This document shows, in pieces, positions 24,701 through 32,478 of a stretch of 45,654 bases of DNA. The DNA comes from a virus: positions 1-45,654 of the IMG/VR virus record IMGVR_UViG_3300020005_000011, one strand, 5' to 3'. Position 1 is the stretch's first letter; each line of letters opens with the position of its first letter. A program made the translations under genes and the position numbers. A model generated the notes under the pieces. The model was not told the DNA's origin. It ran no database searches and saw only the letters and a program-made list of their open reading frames with translations.

Positions 24701-27220
24701 CCGACTGGAACAAATTATTTAATCAAGGCAAGCGCTGGGGCAGCAGGTACTACGGATAGATTTTATGTAACAAATAGTGGTGCTAGTTTTCAGACAGGTG
24801 TTTCTACAACACAAATAGACGGCATAGGGGTGACTTCTGCTGATGGCCTTGTCTTACAAAATACAACAGCGGCGGCTTTGGGGGCACAGCAATGGTCGCC
24901 AAGATTACGTTTGTCTGGTTTTGCATGGAATAGCGGGACAAGTGCAAGCCAGGCGGCTGATTGGATTATTGAAAATCAAACCAGTCAAGCTAATCCGATT
25001 TTAAGTAATTTGGTATTTTCTCGTCAGTTGGTTGGTGCTGGCTATGCGGCTGAACTTACCTTATCAACTGGTTCAGCTGATTTTACCAGGAGAATATCAA
25101 GCGGAGGAAATGTTACAGCAGCAGGTCCAAGTGCATTTACTTGGAATACTTCAAACTCGGCTGGATTATATTCGGATAGTGTGGCAAATACTGTTTCTCA
25201 ACGAAATTCAACTAATCCTCAGACTTTTAATGTTTATGAAACTTGGACAGATGCCAGCAATTATGCTCGTTTGGCATTTATAACGGCTGCGGGAAACTAT
25301 ACTATCCAACAGCAGGCGGCAGGAAGTGGTTCTGTAAGGGTTGTGGAGTTTAAAGACCCTCTTGGTAATTCTCTTATTTTCCTTCCTTCAGCCGCGACTA
25401 ACAGTTTAGGGTTTAGTACTTTTTCAGGTGGCTCAACTGCTTTTACTCGTATTGTTGTCGGACCAACTGGCGCAAATGGTGAAACAGCAACAAGCGGAAC
25501 ACATGTTACGTTGAATGTTCGGGATGGAGCACACCCATCGAGCACATCAACATTAGTTCATGTCTCTCTGCAAATCGCTCCGATCATAAATTATACCAAC
25601 GTTACTCCTGGTGCTGGTTCTTATGAGGCATTGAAAATTGCGGTAACCGAAACTGCTTTACCGACAGGAACTAATTATCTTATAAGAGCTTCAGCAGGCG
25701 CAGCAGGAACGACCGATAAGTTTACTGTTGATAACGCTGGGAATATGGTTGTTGGAGCTGGCACATTTGGCGGCAATACTAATGTCTATCTTAGCTCTTC
25801 CGGCATTCAAGCGGGTAATGGGGCGCAGGCTCTTAAATTCGCGGCAGGTTCGGCTGCAGGAGCGATGGATACAATTCTTAGGAGAGCGGCAGCGGCAACC
25901 CTCCAAATGGGCAATGATGTCAACGGAGCTCCTGTCACACAGACGCTCAAAGCCCATGACGGCATTACGGGCACAGACGTTGTTGGCGCTAATTTTACTC
26001 TTGCTTCAGGAAGAGGAACGGGAGCAGGGGCTGTTTCTTCCTTGATTTTTCAGACACCAACAGTTTTAACTACAGGGACAACCGCACAATCGCTTGCAAC
26101 AAGGCTTACTATAACCGAAACGGTAGCTTCATTTACTACAAATGTTGGAATCAATGAAGCAGCACCTGACAATAAACTGCAAGTGACTGCTACGAGTTCA
26201 GGCGCTTTAGTTAATGGGATTAAAATTAAAAATAATGCCACAGCGACTTCCACAGCCGCAGGCCTAGCATTTGCCACTACAACTTCAACTGCTGTATCTT
26301 CTCAAATTCATTCCTTGCGGGATGGCTCTGGCAATAATGATTTAGTATTTTCAAACAATCTAAGTTCTTCTTTGGTTGAGGTTATGAGAATTACTTCGGC
26401 TGGAGCCTTGAAACTGATTTCAGGCGGAGTAATTAATTTCAATAACGGCAATGCGACTTTAACTCATTCGTCAGCTTTAATAACTTCTAATGTAAATATT
26501 GCTGTACCTGACGAAGCGTACGGTTCAAGTTGGAATGGTAGTGTCAATGTTCCGACCAAAAATGCGGTTTACGACAAAATTGAAACTTTAGTTTCCACAC
26601 CTGTTGCTTTAACAGCTTTTTCTATGGAAAATACTGCTCGATATCTGACTACAGTAGTAGCTTTGGCAACAATAACTCAAAGTTCTAATGGTGATGGTAT
26701 TACACTTTCTACGGGAGTCACTCTTTCAGGATCAGCTCAACTAACAGGTAATGCTTATATGTCAGGAGCTGACGTTGCTTTAGGAAGTCCCTTATGGTCA
26801 GCTACAATTACTCTTTCTAATTTTGGCACTGATTCTCAGTCATATGTTGGCATTGGAGCGATAACTACAGCTGGAGCGGGATTGACTTATACTAATAAGC
26901 ATTTTGGCTTTAAATGGGTAAGAGTTTCAAGCGGAACTGTAAATTTAGTGGCCACACAAGCTGATGGGTCAACTGAAACTGTATCAGGAACTTTAACAAC
27001 AGTAACTAATAGTGATCATCTGGAATTGATTATAAAAGTTAACGGAACAAGCAGTGCTGATTATTACTGGAGAAAAAATGGCGGAGCGTTATCATCAGCT
27101 ACTAATCTTGCGGCTAATTTACCTACAGGATTGGCAGAACAATTTTCAGCGTCAGTCAGTAATGCCGGAGTAGCAACAACTTCAGGCTTTACAGTAAGAA
27201 GTGCCAGTTATCAAAGATAA
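21764..27220 (+). CDS. Long mosaic tail fibre with collagen stalks and propeller domain, 1818 aa
   Basis: Order: a helical N-terminus; collagen block 1 (about 63-140, GPQGPPGSD, GEKGEKGDKGDKGD); a five-bladed beta-propeller-like domain (about 220-450) with GH32/43-type repeats such as VKDPWVVVVNNIIYLYYAG and SADGITWTKFG; short collagen runs near 620 and 760-805; two copies of a ~320-residue beta module (from about 815 and 1140); and a C-terminal lectin-like domain after DEAYGSSWNGSVNVPTKNAV. From about 24230 to 26600 the DNA is visibly richer in G+C than the flanks, a sign of module exchange. It is the likely receptor-binding or surface-glycan protein. The propeller's enzymatic activity is uncertain. 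Confidence 0.75.
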   Translation: MDKKAKKLIKKAAFQQDPIGANNSELQETNDHLGDIKDMLSSDKVKQISNAGEFVTNFLSSIKGDKGDIGATGPIGKDSTVPGPQGPPGSDSNLPGPIGPAGVDGYTPIKDIDYFDGEKGEKGDKGDKGDTGLAGINPDPKDVIGLMKVLPEKDKLDISHLRNSAQLSSAVGKLGKINFDDLRWHGGGISNITAGENINITGTGSTSDPLLIEGNESTVGYQAFYNGGPSGSSYSIGQAFSVDGVDWIRDGNNPLIIPVAGTWEANVVKDPWVVVVNNIIYLYYAGWRSSTNRFQIGLAISKDYGLTYTKYSTNPIIANGGVGTVDERRAMFPTVVYEADETNVNKKWKMWYAARDGNDVETIAYAYSADGITWTKFGRVLNVGSTGQFDDTVLQTGDVKKINGTYYLFYGAATSVAGRYKFSGGLATFTDSEGTYTKQGQILTSLVDQAQNLTADTLTGSKVVTVADTSVFETNEYVLIGDTNSQPLLTRIASIDSATQITLRDAVASDITTALSGALRSVYQWSITPRTVFRENGHWTMAATVYQVFSDMGYLREYSGWAYNYNTLPTGDWVIDVSRGIALETVPATWETNSIENFSIIPLRFATAAHLFGESGAGATGATGPAGATGSSSVGDSVSFTVSQTAHGFVVGDVIKESGTANTYAKAQADSAANAEVVGIVTTVTNVNSFAYTTHGIVIAGVPAVAAGTVLFLSPSSAGALTSTEPTSVGQVSIPLAVVLENSVRMLFNNKRGEVLSTPAIGATGSTGATGLTGSTGPIGATGPVGATGATGPAGATGGSGATGSVANILPLNITNANTVDQYNAANAQTFSIYNRRADASNYERFSLLYDGGVTMYLYTNHSGAGYNNTNIRIQADGSVSLYNNSQSGSDYSGIVIDGSGVLITARPTFPITLTQTGGNTSTSGTYTGISMTPLFAPTATSTMVARGLVVNPTINYSAGTPGAGSYEALKISVIETALPTGTNYLIKASAGAAGTTDRFYVTNSGASFQTGVSTTQIDGIGVTSADGLVLQNTTAAALGAQQWSPRLRLSGFAWNSGTSASQAADWIIENQTSQANPILSNLVFSRQLVGAGYAAELTLSTGSADFTRRISSGGNVTAAGPSAFTWNTSNSAGLYSDSVANTVSQRNSTNPQTFNVYETWTDASNYARLAFITAAGNYTIQQQAAGSGSVRVVEFKDPLGNSLIFLPSAATNSLGFSTFSGGSTAFTRIVVGPTGANGETATSGTHVTLNVRDGAHPSSTSTLVHVSLQIAPIINYTNVTPGAGSYEALKIAVTETALPTGTNYLIRASAGAAGTTDKFTVDNAGNMVVGAGTFGGNTNVYLSSSGIQAGNGAQALKFAAGSAAGAMDTILRRAAAATLQMGNDVNGAPVTQTLKAHDGITGTDVVGANFTLASGRGTGAGAVSSLIFQTPTVLTTGTTAQSLATRLTITETVASFTTNVGINEAAPDNKLQVTATSSGALVNGIKIKNNATATSTAAGLAFATTTSTAVSSQIHSLRDGSGNNDLVFSNNLSSSLVEVMRITSAGALKLISGGVINFNNGNATLTHSSALITSNVNIAVPDEAYGSSWNGSVNVPTKNAVYDKIETLVSTPVALTAFSMENTARYLTTVVALATITQSSNGDGITLSTGVTLSGSAQLTGNAYMSGADVALGSPLWSATITLSNFGTDSQSYVGIGAITTAGAGLTYTNKHFGFKWVRVSSGTVNLVATQADGSTETVSGTLTTVTNSDHLELIIKVNGTSSADYYWRKNGGALSSATNLAANLPTGLAEQFSASVSNAGVATTSGFTVRSASYQR
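24207..26100. repeat. Diverged tandem duplication inside the fibre gene
   Basis: Two modules about 0.96-0.97 kb apart share a head (TVDQYNAANAQTFSIYN near 24213; TVSQRNSTNPQTFNVYE near 25190) and a tail (GAGSYEALKISVIETALPTG near 24650; GAGSYEALKIAVTETALPTG near 25610, each followed by TNYLI and ASAGAAGTTD). The copies differ at many bases, so the duplication is old or came in by recombination. Boundaries are approximate. Confidence 0.7.
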
Positions 27221-27232
27221 TTAAATAATTTT

Positions 27233-27625
27233 ATGGCAGCACAATCAGCATTCACACAAACACCAGGCAACGCTTTAGGAACTATCAACCTCGTTATAGA
27301 CGGAGGTGGAGCGGCTATCACCACAGGTGTTAAACTGGATATATATATTCCAACCTCTATTACCATTACCCAAGCAACTCTTTTAGCCGACCAGTCAGGT
27401 TCAATCGTCCTGGATCTATGGGTTGATACTTACGCCAACTATCCTCCGACTGTTTTAAAAACCATTACCGCTTCTGCCAAACCGACTTTAGCTACTGCTC
27501 TAAAGTCGCAGGATAGTACCTTGACAGGCTGGACAACTGTAATCCCCGCCGGTAGCAGTTTAAGGGTCAACGTTGATTCAGCAACCACAGTCACTAGAGT
27601 CGTTTTAGCATTAAAATATAATTAA
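27233..27625 (+). CDS. Beta-sandwich fibre-associated protein, 130 aa
   Basis: Starts MAAQSAFTQTPGNALGTIN and is Thr/Ala/Ser-rich with regular strands (VKLDIYIPTSITITQATLLA, SIVLDLWVDTYANYPP). It looks like a single small beta-sandwich, as in receptor-binding accessory or tail-associated lectins. The DNA is richer in G+C than the head genes, like the adjacent fibre segment. No specific family recognised. Confidence 0.6.
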   Translation: MAAQSAFTQTPGNALGTINLVIDGGGAAITTGVKLDIYIPTSITITQATLLADQSGSIVLDLWVDTYANYPPTVLKTITASAKPTLATALKSQDSTLTGWTTVIPAGSSLRVNVDSATTVTRVVLALKYN

Positions 27626-27635
27626 CAAATAAAAT

Positions 27636-28037
27636 ATGGCGTCAAACACCACTCCAACATATGCATCCAGCACAGCTGGAAATGTCATCGCTTCTGCTTC
27701 ATTAGCAGCTTCAGCGACCACTAACTCCTCTACCGCAATGGATTTTTCAGCTGCTTTTCAGGGACAAGTTCATGTTCTTAATACACCAGGAGGTTCAGTA
27801 GCCGCAACTCGTGGGCTTAAAATAGAAATCTTTAGAAGGTATGGAACAACTCCGACGACTGCTCAAACTGCAATGCTGACTTACACTTTGCCTTCTACAA
27901 CTGCTTCTACCGCTGAGTCAATGGATATTTTTCTTGACAGCGGGGTCTATAATATCAAGCTGACTAATTTGGACGCAACAAATGCCGTAACTGTGGAAGT
28001 CACCTCTGATAAGATTTCGGCCTTAGCAACTGCTTAA
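27636..28037 (+). CDS. Beta-rich virion-surface protein, 133 aa
   Basis: A Ser/Thr/Ala-rich protein (MASNTTPTYASSTAGNVIAS) with strand segments ending VEVTSDKISALATA. Similar size and composition to the preceding gene and packed between fibre and LamG-like gene, so probably part of the adsorption apparatus. It is a stand-alone small beta domain of unknown fold. Confidence 0.55.
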   Translation: MASNTTPTYASSTAGNVIASASLAASATTNSSTAMDFSAAFQGQVHVLNTPGGSVAATRGLKIEIFRRYGTTPTTAQTAMLTYTLPSTTASTAESMDIFLDSGVYNIKLTNLDATNAVTVEVTSDKISALATA

Positions 28038-28841
28038 ATGTATTTCTTTAAAGGAACACAAAAACCGCCATTAGGGGCAAGAGTAAATCTTGAACATCCA
28101 CTTGCAACGGGTTTTGTCTTTGCAGTGTTGCTCAACGAAGGGTCGGGAAGACCGATGTGGATTAGGACTAAGATGATGCCTCCTACTTTTCAAGTTGGAA
28201 TCACCGGCACTACAGCTTGGAATGGCAACACAAGCGGGGTTAGTTACCAGTTTTTAACAACAGGCTCATATATTCAATTCGGGACTCATATCCCATTTGG
28301 CAGTTCATTTTTGCCAACAGCTGCCATAACTGTCTGTGTCATCCGTCGCAAGCTAGACACGACGCTGCGTACCGCTGGGCTGTTCGGGCAGTTGAGCGGT
28401 ATTACAACTCCTCAACACTGCGGAGCGGCGGTACCAAATGCCGCCGGTACGGTCTGGTGGAATTTCGGCGGCAATTCTGGTGCGAATAGCTTGACCGTAA
28501 CCGGCTTGACGTTTACGACTAATGTCGAATCTTATATCTTTACGGCAGGTCCAGCTGGATCGGCTATCTGGCAGAACGGGATTAAAGTCGCCAGCCAGTC
28601 AACTCCTATCACTCGAACTAGTAGTACTTCTCCCGTAACCTTAAATAGAGGTATTGAATCGGCTTCGTCCTCGAGCGACATTCAAGAAGTCAATTTCTTT
28701 CAGGTCAGCGACCAGCAATGGTCGGACGAATTATGCCGCTGGTGGAGCGCCGAACCTTATGCTTATCTTTACCAATCCAGTAAAAGCTATTCGGTGGTGG
28801 TTGCGTCAGGCTATGCCCATAGCCAAGTAGTAATTATTTAA
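28038..28841 (+). CDS. LamG/concanavalin-like lectin protein, 267 aa
   Basis: After MYFFKGTQKPPLGARVNLEH the sequence follows a concanavalin A-like pattern: GVSYQFLTTGSYIQFG, ITVCVIRRKLDTTLR, GTVWWNFGGNSGAN, SAIWQNGIKVASQSTP and INRG-like VTLNRGIESASSSSDIQEV, then FFQVSDQQWSDELCRWWSAE. These correspond to the strands of LamG-type jelly rolls common in phage virion proteins that bind glycans. The gene is one of the more G+C-rich in the window, suggesting recent acquisition. Confidence 0.65.
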   Translation: MYFFKGTQKPPLGARVNLEHPLATGFVFAVLLNEGSGRPMWIRTKMMPPTFQVGITGTTAWNGNTSGVSYQFLTTGSYIQFGTHIPFGSSFLPTAAITVCVIRRKLDTTLRTAGLFGQLSGITTPQHCGAAVPNAAGTVWWNFGGNSGANSLTVTGLTFTTNVESYIFTAGPAGSAIWQNGIKVASQSTPITRTSSTSPVTLNRGIESASSSSDIQEVNFFQVSDQQWSDELCRWWSAEPYAYLYQSSKSYSVVVASGYAHSQVVII

Positions 28842-28842
28842 T

Positions 28843-30009
28843 ATGTTCACTTTTCATGTTATAGGACTTCCTCATACTCAAGTTGTTAAAGAAGAAAACA
28901 AATGTGCATATACTACAAAGGTTCTGAGATTCTGCAATATGATGAAAAGTTTAGGTCATGATGTGTATTTGTACGGTGGAGGAGACAAAACAGACGCAGA
29001 CTGTACTCAATTTATTAGCTGTATTTCTAGTCAAGAACAAGAAAAATATTTTGGACAAGTAGATACAGATAAAGATTTTTATCCGATTGAATGGGATTCA
29101 AATTTGCCATATTGGAAGATAATGAATCATACTGCTATTGCTGAAATATCTAAACGAATTAAAAAAACAGATTTTATATGCTTGATAGGAGGAGACTGCC
29201 AGAAAGTTGTTGCTGATGCATTTCCAATCAATACTTCAGTAGAATTTGGAGTAGGTTATAAAGGAGTATTTTCAAAATTCAGAGTATTTGAATCTTATTC
29301 TTTTATGCATTATGTATACGGATTAAAAAATATTGACAATGGCTTGAATTACGATATAGTCATTCCTAATTATTATGATGTAAATGAATTTCCTTTCAGT
29401 GATAAAAGAGAAGATTATTTTTTGTTTATAGGACGTCTAGTAGGTCGAAAGGGAGCAAATATTGCAGTGCAAGCATGTGAAAAATATGGAGCAAAGTTAA
29501 TAATGGCAGGACAAGGTGTAATAGAAAGAAATGGACAGATGTTTAAGTCAAACGAATTATCAATTGACAAAGAACATGTTACTCATATAGGAAGTGTTGA
29601 TATACAAAAAAGAGGTGAGTTAATGAGCAAAGCTAGAGCAGTTTTTGTCCAGACACAATATATTGGTCCATTTGAAGGAGTACATATCGAAAGCAATTTA
29701 TGTGGAGTTCCTGTAATTACTACTGATTGGGGAGTATTTTGCGAAACTGTAAAAAACGGCTATAATGGATTTAGAACAAGAACTATGGGTGAAATATTGT
29801 ACTCAATGGACCAATGTGATAAAATGGATATAGACCATAGGAAGAAAATTCAAAACTGGGCAGTTGATAATTTCTCATTAGACAGAGTTAAAATGCAATA
29901 TCAGTATTATTTTGAGCAATTGATGGACCTTTGGAGTCAAGGCTATTATTCTAATTGGAGTGAAGGCATTAAAAACAATCGATATTCTGAATATGCCCGA
30001 AGAAAATAA
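28843..30009 (+). CDS. GT-B glycosyltransferase (GT4-like), 388 aa
   Basis: A two-domain Rossmann protein. The C-terminal domain shows the GT4 pattern: YFLFIGRLVGRKGANIAVQA (about 193-212), AKLIMAGQG, then KARAVFVQTQY and the E-x7-E-like FEGVHIESNLCGVPVITTDW (about 282-301) that binds the nucleotide sugar. The N-terminal domain has the acceptor side (GHDVYLYGGGDKTD). It sits between lectin genes and the lysis module and is AT-rich, unlike its left neighbour. It may glycosylate virion proteins or the cell surface, or add a second sugar to modified DNA; the sequence does not decide. Confidence 0.82.
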   Translation: MFTFHVIGLPHTQVVKEENKCAYTTKVLRFCNMMKSLGHDVYLYGGGDKTDADCTQFISCISSQEQEKYFGQVDTDKDFYPIEWDSNLPYWKIMNHTAIAEISKRIKKTDFICLIGGDCQKVVADAFPINTSVEFGVGYKGVFSKFRVFESYSFMHYVYGLKNIDNGLNYDIVIPNYYDVNEFPFSDKREDYFLFIGRLVGRKGANIAVQACEKYGAKLIMAGQGVIERNGQMFKSNELSIDKEHVTHIGSVDIQKRGELMSKARAVFVQTQYIGPFEGVHIESNLCGVPVITTDWGVFCETVKNGYNGFRTRTMGEILYSMDQCDKMDIDHRKKIQNWAVDNFSLDRVKMQYQYYFEQLMDLWSQGYYSNWSEGIKNNRYSEYARRK

Positions 30010-30235
30010 AACTGACAGAAGAAGCCAAGATGAACGGGATGATTTAGTTGAGATTAAAACTTCTCTTAAATATATCGCCAAAGAATTAGATGATATTTAT
30101 GGGAGGCTGGAGAAGAACTATGTCACTTTCGATCAATTTTCTCCGGTCAGAGCCATAGCCTATGGCTTAATGGGAGCAACAGGTTTTGCTTTATTGGCTG
30201 CTATTCTGGGATTTGTCATTAAAAAGCCTGTATGA
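29993..30235 (+). CDS. XhlA-like membrane protein, holin candidate, 80 aa
   Basis: A charged helical N-terminal part (TDRRSQDERDDLVEIKTSLK, then ELDDIYGRLEKNYV) is followed by one transmembrane helix (about residues 53-76, GLMGATGFALLAAILGFVI). This layout is that of XhlA-type phage membrane proteins found in lysis cassettes. ATG 29993 lies inside the glycosyltransferase end (17-nt overlap). An upstream GTG is less likely. Confidence 0.6.
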   Translation: MPEENKTDRRSQDERDDLVEIKTSLKYIAKELDDIYGRLEKNYVTFDQFSPVRAIAYGLMGATGFALLAAILGFVIKKPV

Positions 30236-30678
30236 TTACTCCAAGCCGAATAACACCTTGGCTAACTAGACTGGCAGTAGTCATTCCGATTCTCGCGGCT
30301 TTGATGATTCTTTATGTTTCGTTCTTGTTCTTTTCTCCTGCTAAACCTATCAGCGTATCGGATTACCATATCATAACTCCGATAGTTAATACGGGAACAC
30401 GAATAGGATATACGTTGATTTATTGCGCTAATAAAACGTCTCAGTTTGTGGAAGAAAGACAGTTATTGGCAATTTCAGATTCAACTTTATATCCGTTAGC
30501 TTCGGTTATTGTGCATTTGGATAAGGGCTGTTCACAACGAAAACTAGACGCGCTTACACCCAGCAATATTCCTGAAGCTGATTATAAAATTCTTAATACT
30601 ATTACTCTGCGTTTAAATTCAATTCAGCAGACAGAAGTTAACTTTTCCAGCGATGTTTTCAAAGTGAAAGCGAAATAA
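30232..30678 (+). CDS. Membrane-anchored hypothetical protein, 148 aa
   Basis: One N-terminal transmembrane helix (LAVVIPILAALMILYVSFLF, residues about 14-33) then an exported-looking domain with two Cys (IYCANKTSQ; DKGCSQRK) that could form a disulfide. It overlaps the preceding gene by 4 nt (ATGA) and lies in the lysis block, so it may be an anchored lysis accessory. No homology recognised. Confidence 0.55.
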   Translation: MITPSRITPWLTRLAVVIPILAALMILYVSFLFFSPAKPISVSDYHIITPIVNTGTRIGYTLIYCANKTSQFVEERQLLAISDSTLYPLASVIVHLDKGCSQRKLDALTPSNIPEADYKILNTITLRLNSIQQTEVNFSSDVFKVKAK

Positions 30679-30685
30679 TTATATC

Positions 30686-30771
30686 TTGGCCTCCAATCTA
30701 ATAGAGATTGGTGACTTAGCTGGCGGCCCCTTAATCAGGTTTGCTTACCTCTAACCGGATTGGGGGCTAAG
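30686..30771 (+). promoter_or_regulatory. Bistable structured RNA before the holin-like gene
   Basis: Two competing folds are visible in this gene-free stretch. Fold A: hairpin CCAATCT-AATAG-AGATTGG (30693-30711) plus a nested arm CTTAGC/GCTAAG (30715-30720 with 30766-30771), CCCC/GGGG, AATC/GATT and AGGT/ACCT. Fold B: one long helix of 30686-30698 with 30758-30770, about 13 bp including G-U pairs. The holin-like gene follows with a strong Shine-Dalgarno sequence. I infer a riboregulator of lysis timing; no known family recognised. Confidence 0.55.
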
Positions 30772-30794
30772 CTATAATTAATCAAAGGAGCTAT

Positions 30795-31040
30795 ATGGAT
30801 ACGGGATTGAATGATTTATTGGCTCTGGGAGTGATAGGAGCTTTGTTGAGCATAGGTTTTAAATTTGTCTCAAAGAACCTAAGTCCTTTAGGCTCTAAGA
30901 TGGTCATCGTTTTGGCGTCAATCGTGTTAGGTGGAATTTATTATTGGTTGCGGCAGAGCAATTACCTTGTAGCGGTATTATCAATTCTTTCCGCTTCCCA
31001 GATTGTTTATGGATTTTTTATTAAGGAGTCAAAGGAATAA
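30795..31040 (+). CDS. Putative holin, 81 aa
   Basis: Three hydrophobic segments (LLALGVIGALLSIGFKFV, MVIVLASIVLGGIYYWL, YLVAVLSILSASQIVYGF) in 81 residues with a charged tail KESKE is a typical holin layout. AAAGGAG lies just before the ATG. It follows the structured RNA at 30686-30771 and precedes a short membrane peptide and the cysteine peptidase. Confidence 0.65.
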   Translation: MDTGLNDLLALGVIGALLSIGFKFVSKNLSPLGSKMVIVLASIVLGGIYYWLRQSNYLVAVLSILSASQIVYGFFIKESKE

Positions 31041-31043
31041 TTT

Positions 31044-31130
31044 ATGTGGTGGATAGCATGGATAGTAGGAATAGGATTAATATTATTTCTGGTCTACGTT
31101 ATAGCAAAAGGCGACGATGACCCAGAATAA
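31044..31130 (+). CDS. Single-pass membrane microprotein, 28 aa
   Basis: The ORF MWWIAWIVGIGLILFLVYVI plus a polar KGDDDPE tail is one transmembrane helix. AAAGGA lies upstream at suitable spacing, and the ORF overlaps the peptidase start by 14 nt. It may tune the holin or anchor the peptidase. Confidence 0.6.
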   Translation: MWWIAWIVGIGLILFLVYVIAKGDDDPE

Positions 31131-31953
31131 AGGGCTGTTAGTTGACCCCCGAGAACGTGTACGAGTAGCCGGGATTATAGGGTATACAGTTAGAAATCCT
31201 GACGGAGATTGGACGAAGTGGTTGCCAGACGGCGAGAAACAATCCAATGGAATAGATACAATGGCTTGTGTTAGTTTTTCTCTTCTTAACTGTATTGAAA
31301 CGCAAGAATATTTTCTCACAGGTAAACAGGTCAATTATTCTGACAGGTGGCTGGCTAAAATTAGTGGCACTACAAAGCAAGGAAATTATCTAGTTTCAGT
31401 AGCCGAAGCAGTCAATCAATACGGGTTAGTCAGGGAAGAAAGCTGGCTGCCGCCAGACCTCGATAATTACACATGGGAGCAATACTACGCCGAGCCAGGG
31501 CCTGCTAAGCACAAGGAACTGCTGGCAGAAGGCCAAGAATGGCTCAAGACGCATAAATTCCAGTATGAATGGCTGACTACGGACAGGGATGAGATTTTGA
31601 AGCAGTTAAAACAGTGTCCGTTGCAGGTCTGTATTCCCGGACATGCGATTATGAATTTTTATTCTTACGTGGATGTGATTCACTTTTTTGATTCTTACGA
31701 TCCATTTTGGAAAGAAACTCAACGAATAAATTTAACAAATGTTTTTAAACCATTATTAACCATTAAAAAAATGAGATTTGTAAATGACAAAGGCACAGTA
31801 TGGCTCGTGGGAGATAAAGGCAAGATCGGTTTTACCGATATGCAAGCCTTGCAGAAAATGCAGCAGATTGATTCAAGCGAAGTTGAACAAGGTTCAACCG
31901 AAGGGATACCAGTTGTCGGCCTTTTCGAATCAGGGTTAACTTTTCACAATTAA
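31117..31953 (+). CDS. Papain-like cysteine peptidase, likely endolysin, 278 aa
   Basis: The C1-peptidase order is present in degenerate form: active-site Cys in DTMACVSFSLLNCIE (about 47-61), then GNYLVSVAEAVNQYGLVREE as in papain family helix regions, then the His element CIPGHAIMNFYSY and HFFDSYDPFW, equivalent to the Asn/Asp-Ser-Trp region. The C-terminal 60 residues form an extra tail, maybe wall-binding. In this lysis block it is the only candidate for cleaving peptidoglycan cross-links or peptides. No glycosidase or amidase endolysin is seen. Confidence 0.7.
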   Translation: MTQNKGLLVDPRERVRVAGIIGYTVRNPDGDWTKWLPDGEKQSNGIDTMACVSFSLLNCIETQEYFLTGKQVNYSDRWLAKISGTTKQGNYLVSVAEAVNQYGLVREESWLPPDLDNYTWEQYYAEPGPAKHKELLAEGQEWLKTHKFQYEWLTTDRDEILKQLKQCPLQVCIPGHAIMNFYSYVDVIHFFDSYDPFWKETQRINLTNVFKPLLTIKKMRFVNDKGTVWLVGDKGKIGFTDMQALQKMQQIDSSEVEQGSTEGIPVVGLFESGLTFHN

Positions 31954-32075
31954 TGTTTGACATTACGTTTTTAGATTGGCTCGGCCATATCGGTCTTATC
32001 TTTAAAAGCCTCTGGCCAATTCTATTGATATTATTCTGGTTGATATTTTTTAGTATAATTATTAACAGAGAGTAA
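31953..32075 (+). CDS. Small membrane protein, 40 aa
   Basis: MFDITFLDWLGHIGLIFKSL followed by a strongly hydrophobic helix (WPILLILFWLIFFSIII) ending NRE. The ATG overlaps the peptidase TAA by one base. Probably an accessory of the lysis module. No family recognised. Confidence 0.55.
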   Translation: MFDITFLDWLGHIGLIFKSLWPILLILFWLIFFSIIINRE

Positions 32076-32110
32076 AGTCGAAATAATTAAGTTTAGAAAG
32101 GAATCAAAAT

Positions 32111-32185
32111 ATGAATTTTGAAGAGCCTAAGAGTCGTGCAGAAGGCGAAGGTACTGAAGAAAAAGAGCCAGTTGAAGTTAAATAA
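32111..32185 (+). CDS. Acidic micro-ORF, 24 aa
   Basis: MNFEEPKSRAEGEGTEEKEP and four more residues; AAAGGA precedes the start at reasonable spacing, and an intrinsic terminator follows at once. It may be a real micropeptide or a chance ORF. Confidence 0.4.
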   Translation: MNFEEPKSRAEGEGTEEKEPVEVK

Positions 32186-32196
32186 TTAAATAACTT

Positions 32197-32221
32197 AAAG
32201 AGGGCTTTACTGCCCTCTTTT
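32197..32221 (+). terminator. Intrinsic terminator after the lysis block
   Basis: AAAGAGGGC (32197-32205), loop TTTACT, GCCCTCTTT (32212-32220), then T. A 9-bp stem with a short U-run at the end of the rightward lysis genes. Confidence 0.75.
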
Positions 32222-32240
32222 AATAATTAAATAAAATCAA

Positions 32241-32438
32241 ATGAGTCTAATTACAATTGTAATTGCCTTGATTGTTGTGGGAGTTCTACTCTGGTTAATG
32301 GAAACGTACGTGCCGATGGACGCAACAATTAAACGAATAATCGAAGCAATAGTCATAATCGTAGTTGTGCTTTGGCTATTGCAGGTTTTTGGAATCTTAA
32401 GTGCTGCTAATCAAGTAAAAATTGAACCAATCAGATAG
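32241..32438 (+). CDS. Small membrane protein (Thivi_2564-like), 65 aa
   Basis: Two hydrophobic helices (ITIVIALIVVGVLLWLM and RIIEAIVIIVVVLWLLQVF) joined by YVPMDATIK, a pattern found in many small phage and bacterial membrane proteins. The name is from memory. It lies between two terminators, so it may be transcribed separately. Confidence 0.6.
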   Translation: MSLITIVIALIVVGVLLWLMETYVPMDATIKRIIEAIVIIVVVLWLLQVFGILSAANQVKIEPIR

Positions 32439-32447
32439 TGTATAAAT

Positions 32448-32478
32448 AAAAACCCATCATAGTTAAAGGTGGGTTTTT
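32448..32478 (+). terminator. Intrinsic terminator
   Basis: AAAAACCCA (32448-32456) pairs with TGGGTTTTT (32470-32478), with a 13-nt loop, ending in a U-run. It follows the membrane gene at 32241. Confidence 0.7.

Noticed and set aside
30686-30771. tRNA gene in the lysis leader
   Set aside because: The stems do not have tRNA lengths; there is no T-loop or CCA-like end and no clear anticodon arm.
30773-30778. TATAAT as a promoter for the holin-like gene
   Set aside because: No acceptable -35 lies 16-18 bp upstream, and the bases are part of the region next to the RNA fold.
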